NCBI GenBank assembly: GCA_947456305.1
Contig: CANGPN010000002.1
Coordinates: 115,078-179,077 of the forward strand
Source of the DNA: Comamonadaceae bacterium
Lineage (GTDB): Bacteria > Pseudomonadota > Gammaproteobacteria > Burkholderiales > Burkholderiaceae_C
DNA length: 64,000 nt
Reading direction: 5' to 3'
The notes beneath the pieces were generated by a model. The model ran no database searches. It was not told where the DNA came from and saw only the letters and a program-made list of their open reading frames with translations. Both the position numbers and the translations under genes were made by a program. Of the stretch, positions 40,607 through 49,469 are shown one piece after another; within the stretch, counting starts at the first letter, position 1; every line of letters begins with the position of its first letter.

Positions 40607-41542
40607 ATGAAGTCATTGAAAAAATTAGCGGTCGGCATTTTGGCCGGTTTGAGTCTTAACCAAGCCATGGCTTGCGCCAGTTGCGGTTGTTCACTCAGCA
40701 CCGACTGGCAAGGCCAGGGCATGACCACCTCGCAAGGTCTGCATCTGGATTTGCGGTATGACTTGGTGAATCAGAATCAGATGCTCTCAGGCACCGGTAC
40801 AACTGCCACCAGCAGCGCCACCGAGCAGGAGCTTTACACGCGCAACCACTACACCACCGTCGGTATCGATTACAACTGGAGCGAGACTTGGGGCATTCAG
40901 TTGCAATTGCCGGTGATTGACCGCGAGCACGCGACCAATGGCGAAGACGGCAGCACCTGGTCTGCCTCGCATACGCAAAGTCTGGGCGATATCAAAGTAG
41001 TGATGCGTTATGCCGGTCTGAAGGATGACAGCGTGGGTTTGCAGTTCGGTTTGAAATTACCCACCGGCAGCTTCACTCAGAAATTTGCCGAGGGTGACGC
41101 CGCAGGCACGCAACTCGACCGCGGCTTGCAACCCGGCAGCGGTACCGCGGACGCGATTTTGGGCGTTTACAAATCGGGTTCGCTGTCGCAGAACTGGGAT
41201 TATTTTTCGCAGGCAATGGTGCAATTGCCGCTTAACAGCCGGGACGATTACAAACCGGGCAATGCTTTGAACCTGAATCTGGGCTTCAGGTACATGGGTC
41301 TGGAAAGTGTGATGCCGCAGGTTCAGCTCAATGCCAGGGTCTCAGCCAAAGATAGCGGGTCACAAGCCACACCCGACGACAGCGGCGGTCAAACCTTGTA
41401 CCTGAGTCCGGGCTTGTCCGTGCCGGTGAGCGACAAACTCAAGCTGTACGGTTTTGTGCAATTACCTGTTTACCAAAACCTGAACGGTTACCAGCTGGCG
41501 CCTAAGTACACCGCGTCAGTTGGTATGCAGCTGGCGTTTTAA
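40607..41542 (+). CDS. Cys-rich-N-terminus outer-membrane beta-barrel protein
   Basis: A 311-residue protein with signal peptide (MKSLKKLAVGILAGLSLNQAMA) followed at once by CASCGCSLSTDW. The rest alternates polar and aromatic residues in repeated beta hairpins, ending in MQLAF, the C-terminal Phe pattern of outer-membrane barrels. It is not a TonB receptor, as no plug domain is seen. The cysteine cluster at the mature N-terminus suggests metal binding. AGGA before ATG 40607 supports the start. It overlaps the convergent TlpA-like gene by 4 bp. Confidence 0.8.
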   Translation: MKSLKKLAVGILAGLSLNQAMACASCGCSLSTDWQGQGMTTSQGLHLDLRYDLVNQNQMLSGTGTTATSSATEQELYTRNHYTTVGIDYNWSETWGIQLQLPVIDREHATNGEDGSTWSASHTQSLGDIKVVMRYAGLKDDSVGLQFGLKLPTGSFTQKFAEGDAAGTQLDRGLQPGSGTADAILGVYKSGSLSQNWDYFSQAMVQLPLNSRDDYKPGNALNLNLGFRYMGLESVMPQVQLNARVSAKDSGSQATPDDSGGQTLYLSPGLSVPVSDKLKLYGFVQLPVYQNLNGYQLAPKYTASVGMQLAF

Positions 41543-42051
41543 GGCGTGCGAAATAACGGCGTGACAAGACTTTCGAGCAATTCTGTATTGACTTCGGGGT
41601 CGCCCTCATGACCGTTTTTGCGCAGCACACCTTGGCGGTCAATCACAAACGTCGACGGCAAGCGCCAGATTCTGCCGAAACCGGTGAACTTGGCTTGGCT
41701 CTGGTGGGAGGTCAAAAAACTGAAATCTTGCGCCATTTTTTTGACCGTCACCAGGTTCTTGGGCGAGTCCATGCTGATGGCAACCACTTGCAAACCCGCG
41801 GACTGGTGTTTGCGGTAATACGCTTCGATGGCAGGCATTTCCGCTTGACAAGGCGTGCACCAGGTGGCCCAGAAGTTCACGATGATGACTTCGCCTTTAT
41901 GTTCAGACAGGCGAAATATGCGGCCTTGATGGAGGTCTGTGGCTTCAAAGTCGGGAACGGGTTTACCTACCGACAGGGTTTGCGCCGACAGACTGACGCA
42001 GGACAGAGCTGCCCCGACCGCAATCACAAAATACAAATAAAAACGCTGCAT
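41539..42051 (-). CDS. TlpA/ResA-like thioredoxin-fold protein
   Basis: A 170-residue exported thioredoxin-fold protein. Signal peptide MQRFYLYFVIAVGAALSCVSLSA is followed by FWATWCTPCQAEMP with the redox-active CTPC. The cis-Pro region is RLPSTFVIDRQG. Such proteins reduce disulfides or prime copper-binding cysteines in the periplasm. Its place between the Cys-rich barrel and tonB fits a metal-related role. Confidence 0.9.
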   Translation of the reverse strand: MQRFYLYFVIAVGAALSCVSLSAQTLSVGKPVPDFEATDLHQGRIFRLSEHKGEVIIVNFWATWCTPCQAEMPAIEAYYRKHQSAGLQVVAISMDSPKNLVTVKKMAQDFSFLTSHQSQAKFTGFGRIWRLPSTFVIDRQGVLRKNGHEGDPEVNTELLESLVTPLFRTP

Positions 42052-42209
42052 GCTGCAAGTTTAGGCTGGCCTGTCAGCCGGTGCCGCCTGCGCTTTGTGC
42101 AAAACCTCTGCTTTGCTGTGACAAGTGCAAGCCGCCAATGCCGGCAGCTTGACCTGCCCTATAGTGCAGGGCGGCGTCCAGACGCTGCCTCTTTTGTATC
42201 AAACCAGAC

Positions 42210-43013
42210 ATGAACCGCCGCACCTTTTTCATACTTGTCAGCGTCATCAGCCTGCATGTGCTCGCCTTGTGGGCTTTGCACACAGGTTTGTTGCAACGCA
42301 TGGCACAAGTGATGGTGCCGGTCATGTTGCTCAGTCAGGCTGAACCACCACCGCCACCGCCCCCTGAAAAAGAGCCGCCGCCAAAACCAGAGCCCAAGCC
42401 TGAACCGAAACCAGAGCCTAAGCCCGAGCCCAAGCCTGAACCACAACCGGAACCTAAGCCCGAGCCAAAACCCGAACCGAAACCAGAGCCCAAGCCTGAA
42501 CCGAAACCAGAGCCTAAGCCGGAACCCCGATCGGAACCACCTAAAGCGACGCCTGTGGTGCCCGAACCGCCGACGGTGTTGTCGGCGCCAGCCTCGCCCG
42601 CTACCGCCAGCGTGGTGCCCGCACCCTCGCCCAAACCTGCGACAACGGCACCAACCGCCCCACCACCTCCCGTCGCGCCACCCCCCGCGCCTGCGGCTCC
42701 GGTTGCAACGGCCCCTGCGCCCAAAGTGGAATTGCCCTCCTCTAAGGCCGAGCATTTGCACAACCCGGCGCCTGATTACCCGCGCATGAGTGTGAAATTA
42801 GGCGAACAAGGTCAGGTCATGGTGCGGGTATTGATAGGCGCGGACGGCGTGCCGCAAAAAGTCGAATTGCACACCAGCAGCGGTTTTGAGCGGCTGGACA
42901 AGGCGGGCATGGAGGCAGCCATGCGCTGGCGTTATGTGCCTGGTAAGCGCGGTGGTGTGGCCGAGGCAATGTGGTTTTTGCAACCGATTACATTCAACCT
43001 GAAAAAAGAGTGA
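42210..43013 (+). CDS. tonB: Energy transducer TonB
   Basis: A 267-residue protein. The N-terminal membrane anchor (FILVSVISLHVLALWAL) is followed by a rigid Pro-rich linker with KPEP repeats (about residues 58-107). An Ala/Pro linker and the C-terminal TonB domain come next (PDYPRMSVKLGEQGQVMVRVLI, ending NLKKE). It forms the Ton complex with the next two genes, but no TonB-dependent receptor is nearby. The linker repeats contain a 41-bp exact DNA duplication. Confidence 0.93.
   Translation: MNRRTFFILVSVISLHVLALWALHTGLLQRMAQVMVPVMLLSQAEPPPPPPPEKEPPPKPEPKPEPKPEPKPEPKPEPQPEPKPEPKPEPKPEPKPEPKPEPKPEPRSEPPKATPVVPEPPTVLSAPASPATASVVPAPSPKPATTAPTAPPPPVAPPPAPAAPVATAPAPKVELPSSKAEHLHNPAPDYPRMSVKLGEQGQVMVRVLIGADGVPQKVELHTSSGFERLDKAGMEAAMRWRYVPGKRGGVAEAMWFLQPITFNLKKE
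42384..42424 (+). repeat. 41-bp direct repeat, copy 1 (tonB linker)
   Basis: An exact 41-base segment inside the KPEP tract recurs 96 bp downstream (42480). The 96-bp offset equals eight KPEP units, so both copies are in frame. Confidence 0.9.
42480..42520 (+). repeat. 41-bp direct repeat, copy 2 (tonB linker)
   Basis: The second exact copy of the segment at 42384-42424. The pair suggests recent duplication or slippage that sets linker length. Confidence 0.9.
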
Positions 43014-43015
43014 AC

Positions 43016-43705
43016 ATGAACAACGAATTCGGACTGATTAATTTATGGGCCTCAGGCGACGCTGTCACGCGTTTTGTCGCACTGCTGTTACTGGCCATGT
43101 CGCTGGCTTCCTGGGTGGTGATTTTGACCAAGACCTTGGGTTTGCTGGCTGCACGCAAGCAGGCTTTGCGAGTGGACGCGTTCTGGCATAGCGCTGACGT
43201 GGCAGGCGGCGTCAAAGTGCTGGGTGATGAGGCTTTCAACCCGTTTCGCGGCCTGGCTGAAAGCGGTCAGCAGGCGATGGGCCATTTGAAGACCAATGTC
43301 GCCAAGGCCGAGTTGTCTACCCAACTCGACACCAGCGACTGGGTGACGCGCGGTTTACAAAACGCGATTGACGACGCGACCGCCCAGTTGCAATCGGGTC
43401 TGGCGATTCTGGCCTCGGTCGGTTCTACTGCGCCGTTTGTCGGTTTGTTCGGCACGGTCTGGGGCATTTACCACGCGCTGATGCAAATCGGTATGGCAGG
43501 CCAGGCCACCATAGACAAAGTAGCCGGGCCGGTCGGTGAAGCGCTGATCATGACCGCGCTGGGTTTGGCGGTGGCGATTCCTGCGGTGCTCGGCTACAAC
43601 GCCTTGGTGCGCGGTAACAAATACATCATCGGCCGCATGAACCGGTTTGCGCACGATTTACACGCGCTGCTGGTCACTGGCGCGCGTGTCAAGGCCAAGG
43701 AGTAA
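43016..43705 (+). CDS. exbB: Biopolymer transport protein ExbB
   Basis: A 229-residue MotA/TolQ/ExbB proton-channel protein. The first helix has VALLLLAMSLASWVVIL. The conserved channel helices have SVGSTAPFVGLFGTVWGIYHAL and GEALIMTALGLAVAIPAVLGYNAL. It begins two bases after the tonB stop. It powers TonB with ExbD. Confidence 0.95.
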   Translation: MNNEFGLINLWASGDAVTRFVALLLLAMSLASWVVILTKTLGLLAARKQALRVDAFWHSADVAGGVKVLGDEAFNPFRGLAESGQQAMGHLKTNVAKAELSTQLDTSDWVTRGLQNAIDDATAQLQSGLAILASVGSTAPFVGLFGTVWGIYHALMQIGMAGQATIDKVAGPVGEALIMTALGLAVAIPAVLGYNALVRGNKYIIGRMNRFAHDLHALLVTGARVKAKE

Positions 43706-43708
43706 ACC

Positions 43709-44125
43709 ATGGCTTTCGGCACCCAGGAAGACACTGACGAGGTGATGAACGAAATCAATATGACACCGCTGGTAGACGTCATGCTGGTGTTGCTGATCAT
43801 TTTCATGATCACCATCCCGGTTATGAAGCATTCGGTCAATATCGAATTGCCGCGCGCCAGCAACCAGCCGCAGGATGCAAAGCCGCAAACCAACCGTTTA
43901 TCGGTGGACGCGCAAGGACATTACTTCTGGAATGACGCAGCTGTCGCCGACGACGCGCAATTGCAGCAACTGCTGGTGCAGGCTGCCGCTGTGAAACCGC
44001 AACCGCCCTTACATATCCGGGGCGACCGCGCCGTCCGTTACGAGCGCGTCGCCCAGGCCATGGCAGCCGCGCAACGCGCAGGCATTACCCAAATCGGTTT
44101 CATCACCGATCGCAACACACCTTGA
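43709..44125 (+). CDS. exbD: Biopolymer transport protein ExbD
   Basis: A 138-residue protein with the channel aspartate in MTPLVDVMLVLLIIFMI and a periplasmic domain ending RAGITQIGFITDRNTP. It is three bases behind exbB. The tonB-exbB-exbD order is normal. Confidence 0.95.
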   Translation: MAFGTQEDTDEVMNEINMTPLVDVMLVLLIIFMITIPVMKHSVNIELPRASNQPQDAKPQTNRLSVDAQGHYFWNDAAVADDAQLQQLLVQAAAVKPQPPLHIRGDRAVRYERVAQAMAAAQRAGITQIGFITDRNTP

Positions 44126-44136
44126 AGGAAACACAT

Positions 44137-44604
44137 ATGTACAAAACAATCACCGCCGCAGTTATCAGCCTGAGCGTATGCGTCGCGCACGCCCAGGTGG
44201 AGATCACCGACGCCTGGGTGCGCGCCACTGTGCAGGGCCAAAAAGCCACCGGCGCCTTCATGAACCTGACCGCTAAAAAAGCCACCCGTCTGGTGGGTAT
44301 CAAGACCGACGCAGCAGCATTGGCGGAAGTACATGAGATGACCATGGACAAAGACGTGATGCGTATGCGGCCTATCCCCGTGCTGGACTTGCCGGCCGGT
44401 CAAACCGTCGCGCTCAAGCCCGGCGGCTACCATGTCATGCTGATGAATTTGAAAGAGCCTCTGCCGGTTGACAGTCATGTGCAACTGACTTTGCTGTTTG
44501 AAGACGCGGCCGGGGTCAAATCTCAGCAGGACTTGCATTTGATGACCACCACCAAAGCTCCCGGCGCCAACGGCAAAGCCGGTGACGCTCACCACAACCA
44601 CTGA
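44137..44604 (+). CDS. Periplasmic copper chaperone PCu(A)C
   Basis: A 155-residue protein with signal peptide MYKTITAAVISLSVCVAHA. The copper-binding pattern is complete: EVHEMTMDKDVMRMRP and, about 20 residues later, GGYHVMLMNL, so His/Met ligands are in place. The His tail GDAHHNH may add a site. PCu(A)C delivers Cu(I) to the CuA site of cytochrome oxidase. ATG 44137 follows GAAGGAA; the ORF also reads from 44122. It lies directly after exbD. Confidence 0.93.
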   Translation: MYKTITAAVISLSVCVAHAQVEITDAWVRATVQGQKATGAFMNLTAKKATRLVGIKTDAAALAEVHEMTMDKDVMRMRPIPVLDLPAGQTVALKPGGYHVMLMNLKEPLPVDSHVQLTLLFEDAAGVKSQQDLHLMTTTKAPGANGKAGDAHHNH

Positions 44605-44619
44605 TACACAAGGCAACCC

Positions 44620-45183
44620 ATGGCTGAAACCCCCGGTTTTAATTTTGATGCTTTTTTGCCAGGCTTTGATTTTTTAAAGCAATTCGCCCAAGCCAATCCG
44701 GCAGCGTCCATGCCGCAGGCCGCGCAATGGGTAACGCCGACCTTAGACCCGGCAGAACTTGACAAGCGCATTCAAGAATTGAAGTCAGTGCAGTTCTGGC
44801 TGGACCAGAATACCAAGGCCTTGAGTGCCACCATTCAAGCCTTGGAAGTGCAGCGTATGACCTTGTCTACCTTGCAGAGCATGAACGTCGGCATGGCCGA
44901 TGTGGCAGCGGCTATGAGCGGCAAACCTGCTGCCAAATCCGCTGACACTTCTAAAGATACGGCTGGCGCACCGGCGGTCGACCCCATGCAGTGGTGGGGC
45001 GCCATCGGTCAGCAGTTTCAAACCATTGCTTCGCAGGCTGTCGCTGATATGCAAAAACACGCCAGTACATTCCAACAAGCTTCAGCTGACGCCAAGCCCT
45101 CCAAGACAACCTCCGCCCCGGCGCGCAAACCGGCCGCCAAAAAAAGCAGCCGCACCGCTGCGCCTCGCCGCAAAGCCGTTTGA
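44620..45183 (+). CDS. phaM: PHB granule-associated protein PhaM
   Basis: A 187-residue protein. The N-terminal part (FDAFLPGFDFLKQF, WVTPTLDPAELDKRIQELK, FWLDQNTKALSATIQALE) matches PhaM, which activates PHB synthase and tethers granules to the nucleoid. The C-terminal 35 residues are a histone-H1-like basic tail (KPAAKKSSRTAAPRRKAV) that binds DNA. Its stop overlaps the start of the FIST gene (TGATG). Confidence 0.9.
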   Translation: MAETPGFNFDAFLPGFDFLKQFAQANPAASMPQAAQWVTPTLDPAELDKRIQELKSVQFWLDQNTKALSATIQALEVQRMTLSTLQSMNVGMADVAAAMSGKPAAKSADTSKDTAGAPAVDPMQWWGAIGQQFQTIASQAVADMQKHASTFQQASADAKPSKTTSAPARKPAAKKSSRTAAPRRKAV

Positions 45184-46442
45184 TGAAACTGTTTCCATAC
45201 GGCCACGCCACACACCCGCATTGGCAGATGGCGGCCGATATGGTGCTGGCGCAATTGCGCGCCTGCATGAAGCAGGATATGTACGCTGCCAGGCCGGGCC
45301 TGGGTTTGATTTATGTGACCGATCACCTGGCGCGCTATGCGCAGGAATTGCTCGACCACCTGGCCGAAGAATTGCCGGGGGTGAAACACTGGAGCGGCAC
45401 CGTCGGGGTGGGTATTTCTTCGCAAAACGTAGAGTATTTCGACGAGCCTGCGCTGGCGGTGATGTTGTGCGACATAGACGAACAACATTACCGCGTGTTC
45501 AGCGGTGCGTCGCCGCTGGGTCAAGCCCGCATCCGGGGTTTTGTGGCACATACCGCGCTGGTGCATGCGGACGGGTATACGCCTGAGTTGAATGAACTGA
45601 TAGAGGAATTGGCCGACAGCACGCAAAGCGGTTTTGTGTTTGGAGGCTTGAGTTCAAGCCGCACGGACAACGTTCAGTTTGCACGTGCCGATGCTGCTGC
45701 GTCAGGTAGCAACCGTGCAGCGGGTGTCTACCAAGGTGGTTTGAGCGGCGTGGCTTTCAGTGACGCTGTGTCCATGCACACCCGGGTCACGCAGGGCTGC
45801 ACACCGATCGGCCAAGTGCGCGAAATCACCGAAGTGCAAGAGCACGTGATCATGAGCTTGGACGATGCACCGGCCTTGTACGCATTGATGCAGGACTTGC
45901 ATGTGCCTATAGACAACCCGCGTTCGTCGGTTGAGAAAGTGCGCGAAACCCTGGTCGGTTTGTCGTTGCCCGGGCAAGCGCTGTTGCGCCCGACCGGTGG
46001 CTTGGATGACGCATCCGTGGTGCGCCACATCATCGGGCTGGACCCGATACGCCACGGCATCGCCGTCGCTCACCATCCGCAAAACGGTATGCGAGTGGCG
46101 TTTTGCAAACGTGATGTTGCGTCTGCCAAAGCCGATTTGCTGCGCATCGCCACCGAGATCCGTGACAGCCTGGAACCCGAGGAACAATCTGCCGAGGAAG
46201 CCGCCATGCTGGCTGATCACCTGTTAAGTCAACCACACCCGGGCCGCCGCATCGCCGGAGCTATTTACATCAGTTGTACCGGCAGAGGCGGCCCGCATTT
46301 CGGCGCACCCCATGCGGAATTGCAAATCATCCGCCGTGCTTTAGGCGATGTGCCGCTGGTCGGTTTTTTTGCCGCCGGGGAAATCGCTAACCGTCAGGTC
46401 TACGGCTATACCGGCGTGTTGACAGTGTTCACCACGGCATGA
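45183..46442 (+). CDS. FIST-domain sensory protein
   Basis: A 419-residue soluble protein with FIST N- and C-terminal domains. Recognisable blocks are HWSGTVGVGISSQ, GFVFGGLSSSRTD, GAIYISCTGRGGPHFG and LVGFFAAGEI. FIST proteins are predicted small-ligand sensors; the ligand here is unknown. It is translationally coupled to phaM upstream and to the hydrolase downstream (ATGA). Confidence 0.87.
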   Translation: MKLFPYGHATHPHWQMAADMVLAQLRACMKQDMYAARPGLGLIYVTDHLARYAQELLDHLAEELPGVKHWSGTVGVGISSQNVEYFDEPALAVMLCDIDEQHYRVFSGASPLGQARIRGFVAHTALVHADGYTPELNELIEELADSTQSGFVFGGLSSSRTDNVQFARADAAASGSNRAAGVYQGGLSGVAFSDAVSMHTRVTQGCTPIGQVREITEVQEHVIMSLDDAPALYALMQDLHVPIDNPRSSVEKVRETLVGLSLPGQALLRPTGGLDDASVVRHIIGLDPIRHGIAVAHHPQNGMRVAFCKRDVASAKADLLRIATEIRDSLEPEEQSAEEAAMLADHLLSQPHPGRRIAGAIYISCTGRGGPHFGAPHAELQIIRRALGDVPLVGFFAAGEIANRQVYGYTGVLTVFTTA

Positions 46443-47356
46443 GGCTGTTGAGCATGGCGGCGCTACTGGTGGCGTTCACTGTGTTCTTGGCCTGGACGCC
46501 GGACATCTCCGAACAGGTATTGCTGCAAACCTACAGCCGCTCCGGTACGGTGCGAATCATGGTGCAACAGCAACCGGTGTTTGTGCAAGACAGCGGACCG
46601 CGCGATGCGCCGGTGATCGTGTTGCTGCATGGTTTTGGGTCCAGTCTGCAAACCTGGGACGAATGGGCGCCTGCGCTGGAAAAAAACTGGCGTGTGTTGC
46701 GCTTAGACATACCCGGTTTCGGCCTCAGCGGTCCGGCGGTCAATAACGACTACTCGGACGCGGCCGATGTGGCCCGCGTTATCGCTTTGCTGGACCAACT
46801 CGGCCTACAGCAAGTGACCATGGCCGGCCATTCCATGGGCGGGCGCATCGCCTGGAACCTGGCGGCTGCGCATCCTGAGCGGGTCAGCCGGTTGGTGTTG
46901 CTGTCTCCCGATGGTTTTCCCGGCCCTGGCGCCCAAAACGACAATACCTACGATGTGCCGCCATGGCTTGGGCTGATGAAGTACAGCCTACCGCGTTGGG
47001 TACTGAGAATGGGCGGCGTGGCACCGGCATTTGCCGATGACAGCCAATTGACACCGCCCTTGATGCAGCGTTACCACGATATGGTGCTGGCACCCGGTGT
47101 TCGCACGGCCATGCTCGAGCGCATGCGCCAGACCCGCAACAGCGACCCGAGCGCGCGTTTGCAGTCCATCCAAGTACCCGTCTTGCTACTGTGGGGAGAG
47201 AAAGACGCTTTCATACCGGTCAGCAATGCGCAGGATTACCTCAAAGCCATGCCGCAGGCCAAGTTGGTCACGCTGCCCAGCGTCGGCCATGTGCTGCACG
47301 AGGAGGCGCCACATGCATCGGTGCAGGCGGTATTGGGTTTTCTGGCCCGGCCTTAA
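46439..47356 (+). CDS. Membrane-anchored alpha/beta hydrolase
   Basis: A 305-residue alpha/beta hydrolase. A hydrophobic N-terminus (MAALLVAFTVFLAW) acts as a signal anchor. The nucleophile elbow is GHSMGG, the acid is probably the Asp in GEKDAFIP, and the His is in GHVLHEE; the oxyanion loop is LLHGFGSS. No lid typical of a PHB depolymerase is recognised. It shares ATGA with the FIST gene, so phaM-FIST-hydrolase is one operon. Confidence 0.88.
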   Translation: MRLLSMAALLVAFTVFLAWTPDISEQVLLQTYSRSGTVRIMVQQQPVFVQDSGPRDAPVIVLLHGFGSSLQTWDEWAPALEKNWRVLRLDIPGFGLSGPAVNNDYSDAADVARVIALLDQLGLQQVTMAGHSMGGRIAWNLAAAHPERVSRLVLLSPDGFPGPGAQNDNTYDVPPWLGLMKYSLPRWVLRMGGVAPAFADDSQLTPPLMQRYHDMVLAPGVRTAMLERMRQTRNSDPSARLQSIQVPVLLLWGEKDAFIPVSNAQDYLKAMPQAKLVTLPSVGHVLHEEAPHASVQAVLGFLARP

Positions 47357-47502
47357 AACACCGTGCGTGGCTTACAGCCAAGGCAAATTGACAACAAAAA
47401 TACACTATAAGTTATAAATAATCACAAAATATCTGTATTTAATAGCTACTATCAGGCGAAATATCCCGGCTTTGCCGCCTATTCATTTCACCGGAGTAGT
47501 CC

Positions 47503-48774
47503 ATGTTTAAAAAATCAATCGCAGGCACAACCACACGTTTTTCAGCGAAATATCCGGCTGTGTGGCTGCTGGTAAGCGGCTGTGTGCAAACCTTGCCGCT
47601 GTCGGCGCAGGAGGCCGGCCAGCTTCTCAAACCGAGGGACACCATCAACATCAGCAGTGGCTATTTCTCCAAAGACTACGCCAATAACGTCGACTATGCA
47701 CAAATTCTGCTGGACGAAAGCCGTGGTGTGGAACGCCTGTCCAAGCTGGGCTATGAAACGTACGGTAACTCCTTGTCTTCATGGGGAGCGCGTGGAGCGT
47801 ATGTAGTGGGTACCAACTTGTTGACGTATACGTCGCATTTGCGTTTGTCGTACCACGAGTGGGGCCATGCCAGCCGGTCGGTGGCCATGGGCGGGACAGC
47901 TACTTTTTCCAATTGCCTGGGCGGTAATAAATGGTGTGACGCACCGCGAGATTTTTTCGGGTACGCCGGATCCCAGTTATTTCATTTTGACGGCGGCGGT
48001 GCGACATTGGTCAATGGCACCTTGACCGCGAATGCCGACTCGGGCAAGGCGGTGCAAAACATCATGAATGGCGGTGGTGTGAACAACGAAATGTTGGTGT
48101 CTGACAAACTGGGTGAGCAGCATTTTGTGCGCGGTACCGGCAGTGTGTTCAGTCAGTGGGCGCAATTGGGGCAACTGGCCATCGCCACTTACGGCCCCGC
48201 CGGCGGCACCGGAGACTTGGCTACGGTGGCTAGCCAATACCGGTCTAGCGGGGTTGACTCACACATTCAAGAAAAAGATTTACGCAGTATCAACCAATTA
48301 AGCTTGATCAGCGGCACGACAGTCGCAACGGCAATGGCCAGCTATAACTTCATCGCCAATGGCAAAGTCAAGGCCAAGCCTTGGACCATCGGCGGTTTTT
48401 GGGTGCCCAACCAATACAACTACATCAGTTCGCGCGGCATTACCCGCAAATGGGTCAGCGGCTACGAGTTGAATGAGCGCACCAAATTTTTGGGTTCATA
48501 TGAATATGTGGTGCGCGGCGACAGTTTTGCCGAACCGGGTTTGGGCATTTACCAAAACTTCGGCGGCTGGGACGCGTTGGTGAAAGTCAGTGGAAAATCT
48601 TTGGCATGGTCTAACCTGGAAACTGCATTCAGCAAGCGCCTGAGCAAAAACTGGCGCTTGAACGCCACGGCTTATGTGTGGGATTCACGTTCACTGCTGG
48701 GCGAGCGCAACAGCTTGAATTTATCCAAAAACAAAACCAGCCAATTCAGCATTGGCGTTGCTTACGAATACTGA
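47503..48774 (+). CDS. Exported HEWGH-motif protein, unrecognised family
   Basis: A 423-residue protein that I cannot assign. It has an N-terminal signal (AVWLLVSGCVQTLPLSAQ) with a possible lipobox LVSGC (Cys27), although cleavage after SAQ is equally plausible. Residues 118-122 read HEWGH, a gluzincin-type HExxH zinc motif, inside a hydrophobic helix (TSHLRLSYHEWGHASR). A downstream Glu (GVNNEML) could be the third ligand. The C-terminal 120 residues alternate as beta hairpins and end in GVAYEY, like an outer-membrane barrel. CGGAG precedes ATG. It lies alone after an AT-rich interval. Confidence 0.6.
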   Translation: MFKKSIAGTTTRFSAKYPAVWLLVSGCVQTLPLSAQEAGQLLKPRDTINISSGYFSKDYANNVDYAQILLDESRGVERLSKLGYETYGNSLSSWGARGAYVVGTNLLTYTSHLRLSYHEWGHASRSVAMGGTATFSNCLGGNKWCDAPRDFFGYAGSQLFHFDGGGATLVNGTLTANADSGKAVQNIMNGGGVNNEMLVSDKLGEQHFVRGTGSVFSQWAQLGQLAIATYGPAGGTGDLATVASQYRSSGVDSHIQEKDLRSINQLSLISGTTVATAMASYNFIANGKVKAKPWTIGGFWVPNQYNYISSRGITRKWVSGYELNERTKFLGSYEYVVRGDSFAEPGLGIYQNFGGWDALVKVSGKSLAWSNLETAFSKRLSKNWRLNATAYVWDSRSLLGERNSLNLSKNKTSQFSIGVAYEY

Positions 48775-48782
48775 GGAAACGC

Positions 48783-49469
48783 ATGCAGCTCTATATCGCC
48801 AATAAAAATTATTCGTCTTGGTCGCTGCGACCTTGGGTGTTGATGCGCACACTTGGCATCGCGTTTGTTGAAACACTCAAACCGTTTCCCATGGGTGGCG
48901 GCGCAACAGGTTTTGACAGTTTTTCTCCCAGCGCCAGAGTGCCTGTGTTGGTTGATGAAGGAATCACCGTTTGGGACACGCTGGCCATCACCGAGTATGT
49001 GGCCGAACAACATGCGCAAGTTTGGCCGTCTGACAACACCGCCCGCGCTTGGGCGCGCAGCGCGGCAGCAGAAATGCATTCGGGCTTTTCTGCGCTGCGC
49101 AACCACTGTCCCATGAGTTGCGGCGTGCGTGTTGAATTGAATGCGCCATTGCCCGAAGGTTTGCAGAATGATTTACAGCGCTTGCAGGCGGTGTGGCAAG
49201 ACGGTTTGCAACGCTTCGGTGGCCCGTTTCTGGCGGGTAGTGCATTCAGCGCAGTCGATGCATTTTTCTGCCCGGTGGCGTTCAGGGTGCAGACCTATGG
49301 ACTCACACTGTTAACCGATTGCATGGCTTATGCGAACACCTTGCTTGACTTGCCTGCCATGCAGGATTGGTACAACAGCGCTTTACAAGAACCTTGGATA
49401 GAGCCTGCGCATGATGCCGAGGTGTTGGCCAATGGCAGGCTGTTGCAAGACTATCGGGTTCATGTTTGA
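48783..49469 (+). CDS. Glutathione S-transferase-family protein
   Basis: A 228-residue protein with a thioredoxin-like N-terminal half (LYIANKNYSSWSLRPWVLM, ARVPVLVDEG, WDTLAITEYVAE) and a helical C-terminal domain. The SxxSLRPW start marks the GST group that uses Ser rather than Tyr for glutathione. Substrate unknown. It starts 8 bp after the HEWGH gene, so the two may share a transcript. The 3' end overlaps the decayed antitoxin frame. Confidence 0.87.
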   Translation: MQLYIANKNYSSWSLRPWVLMRTLGIAFVETLKPFPMGGGATGFDSFSPSARVPVLVDEGITVWDTLAITEYVAEQHAQVWPSDNTARAWARSAAAEMHSGFSALRNHCPMSCGVRVELNAPLPEGLQNDLQRLQAVWQDGLQRFGGPFLAGSAFSAVDAFFCPVAFRVQTYGLTLLTDCMAYANTLLDLPAMQDWYNSALQEPWIEPAHDAEVLANGRLLQDYRVHV

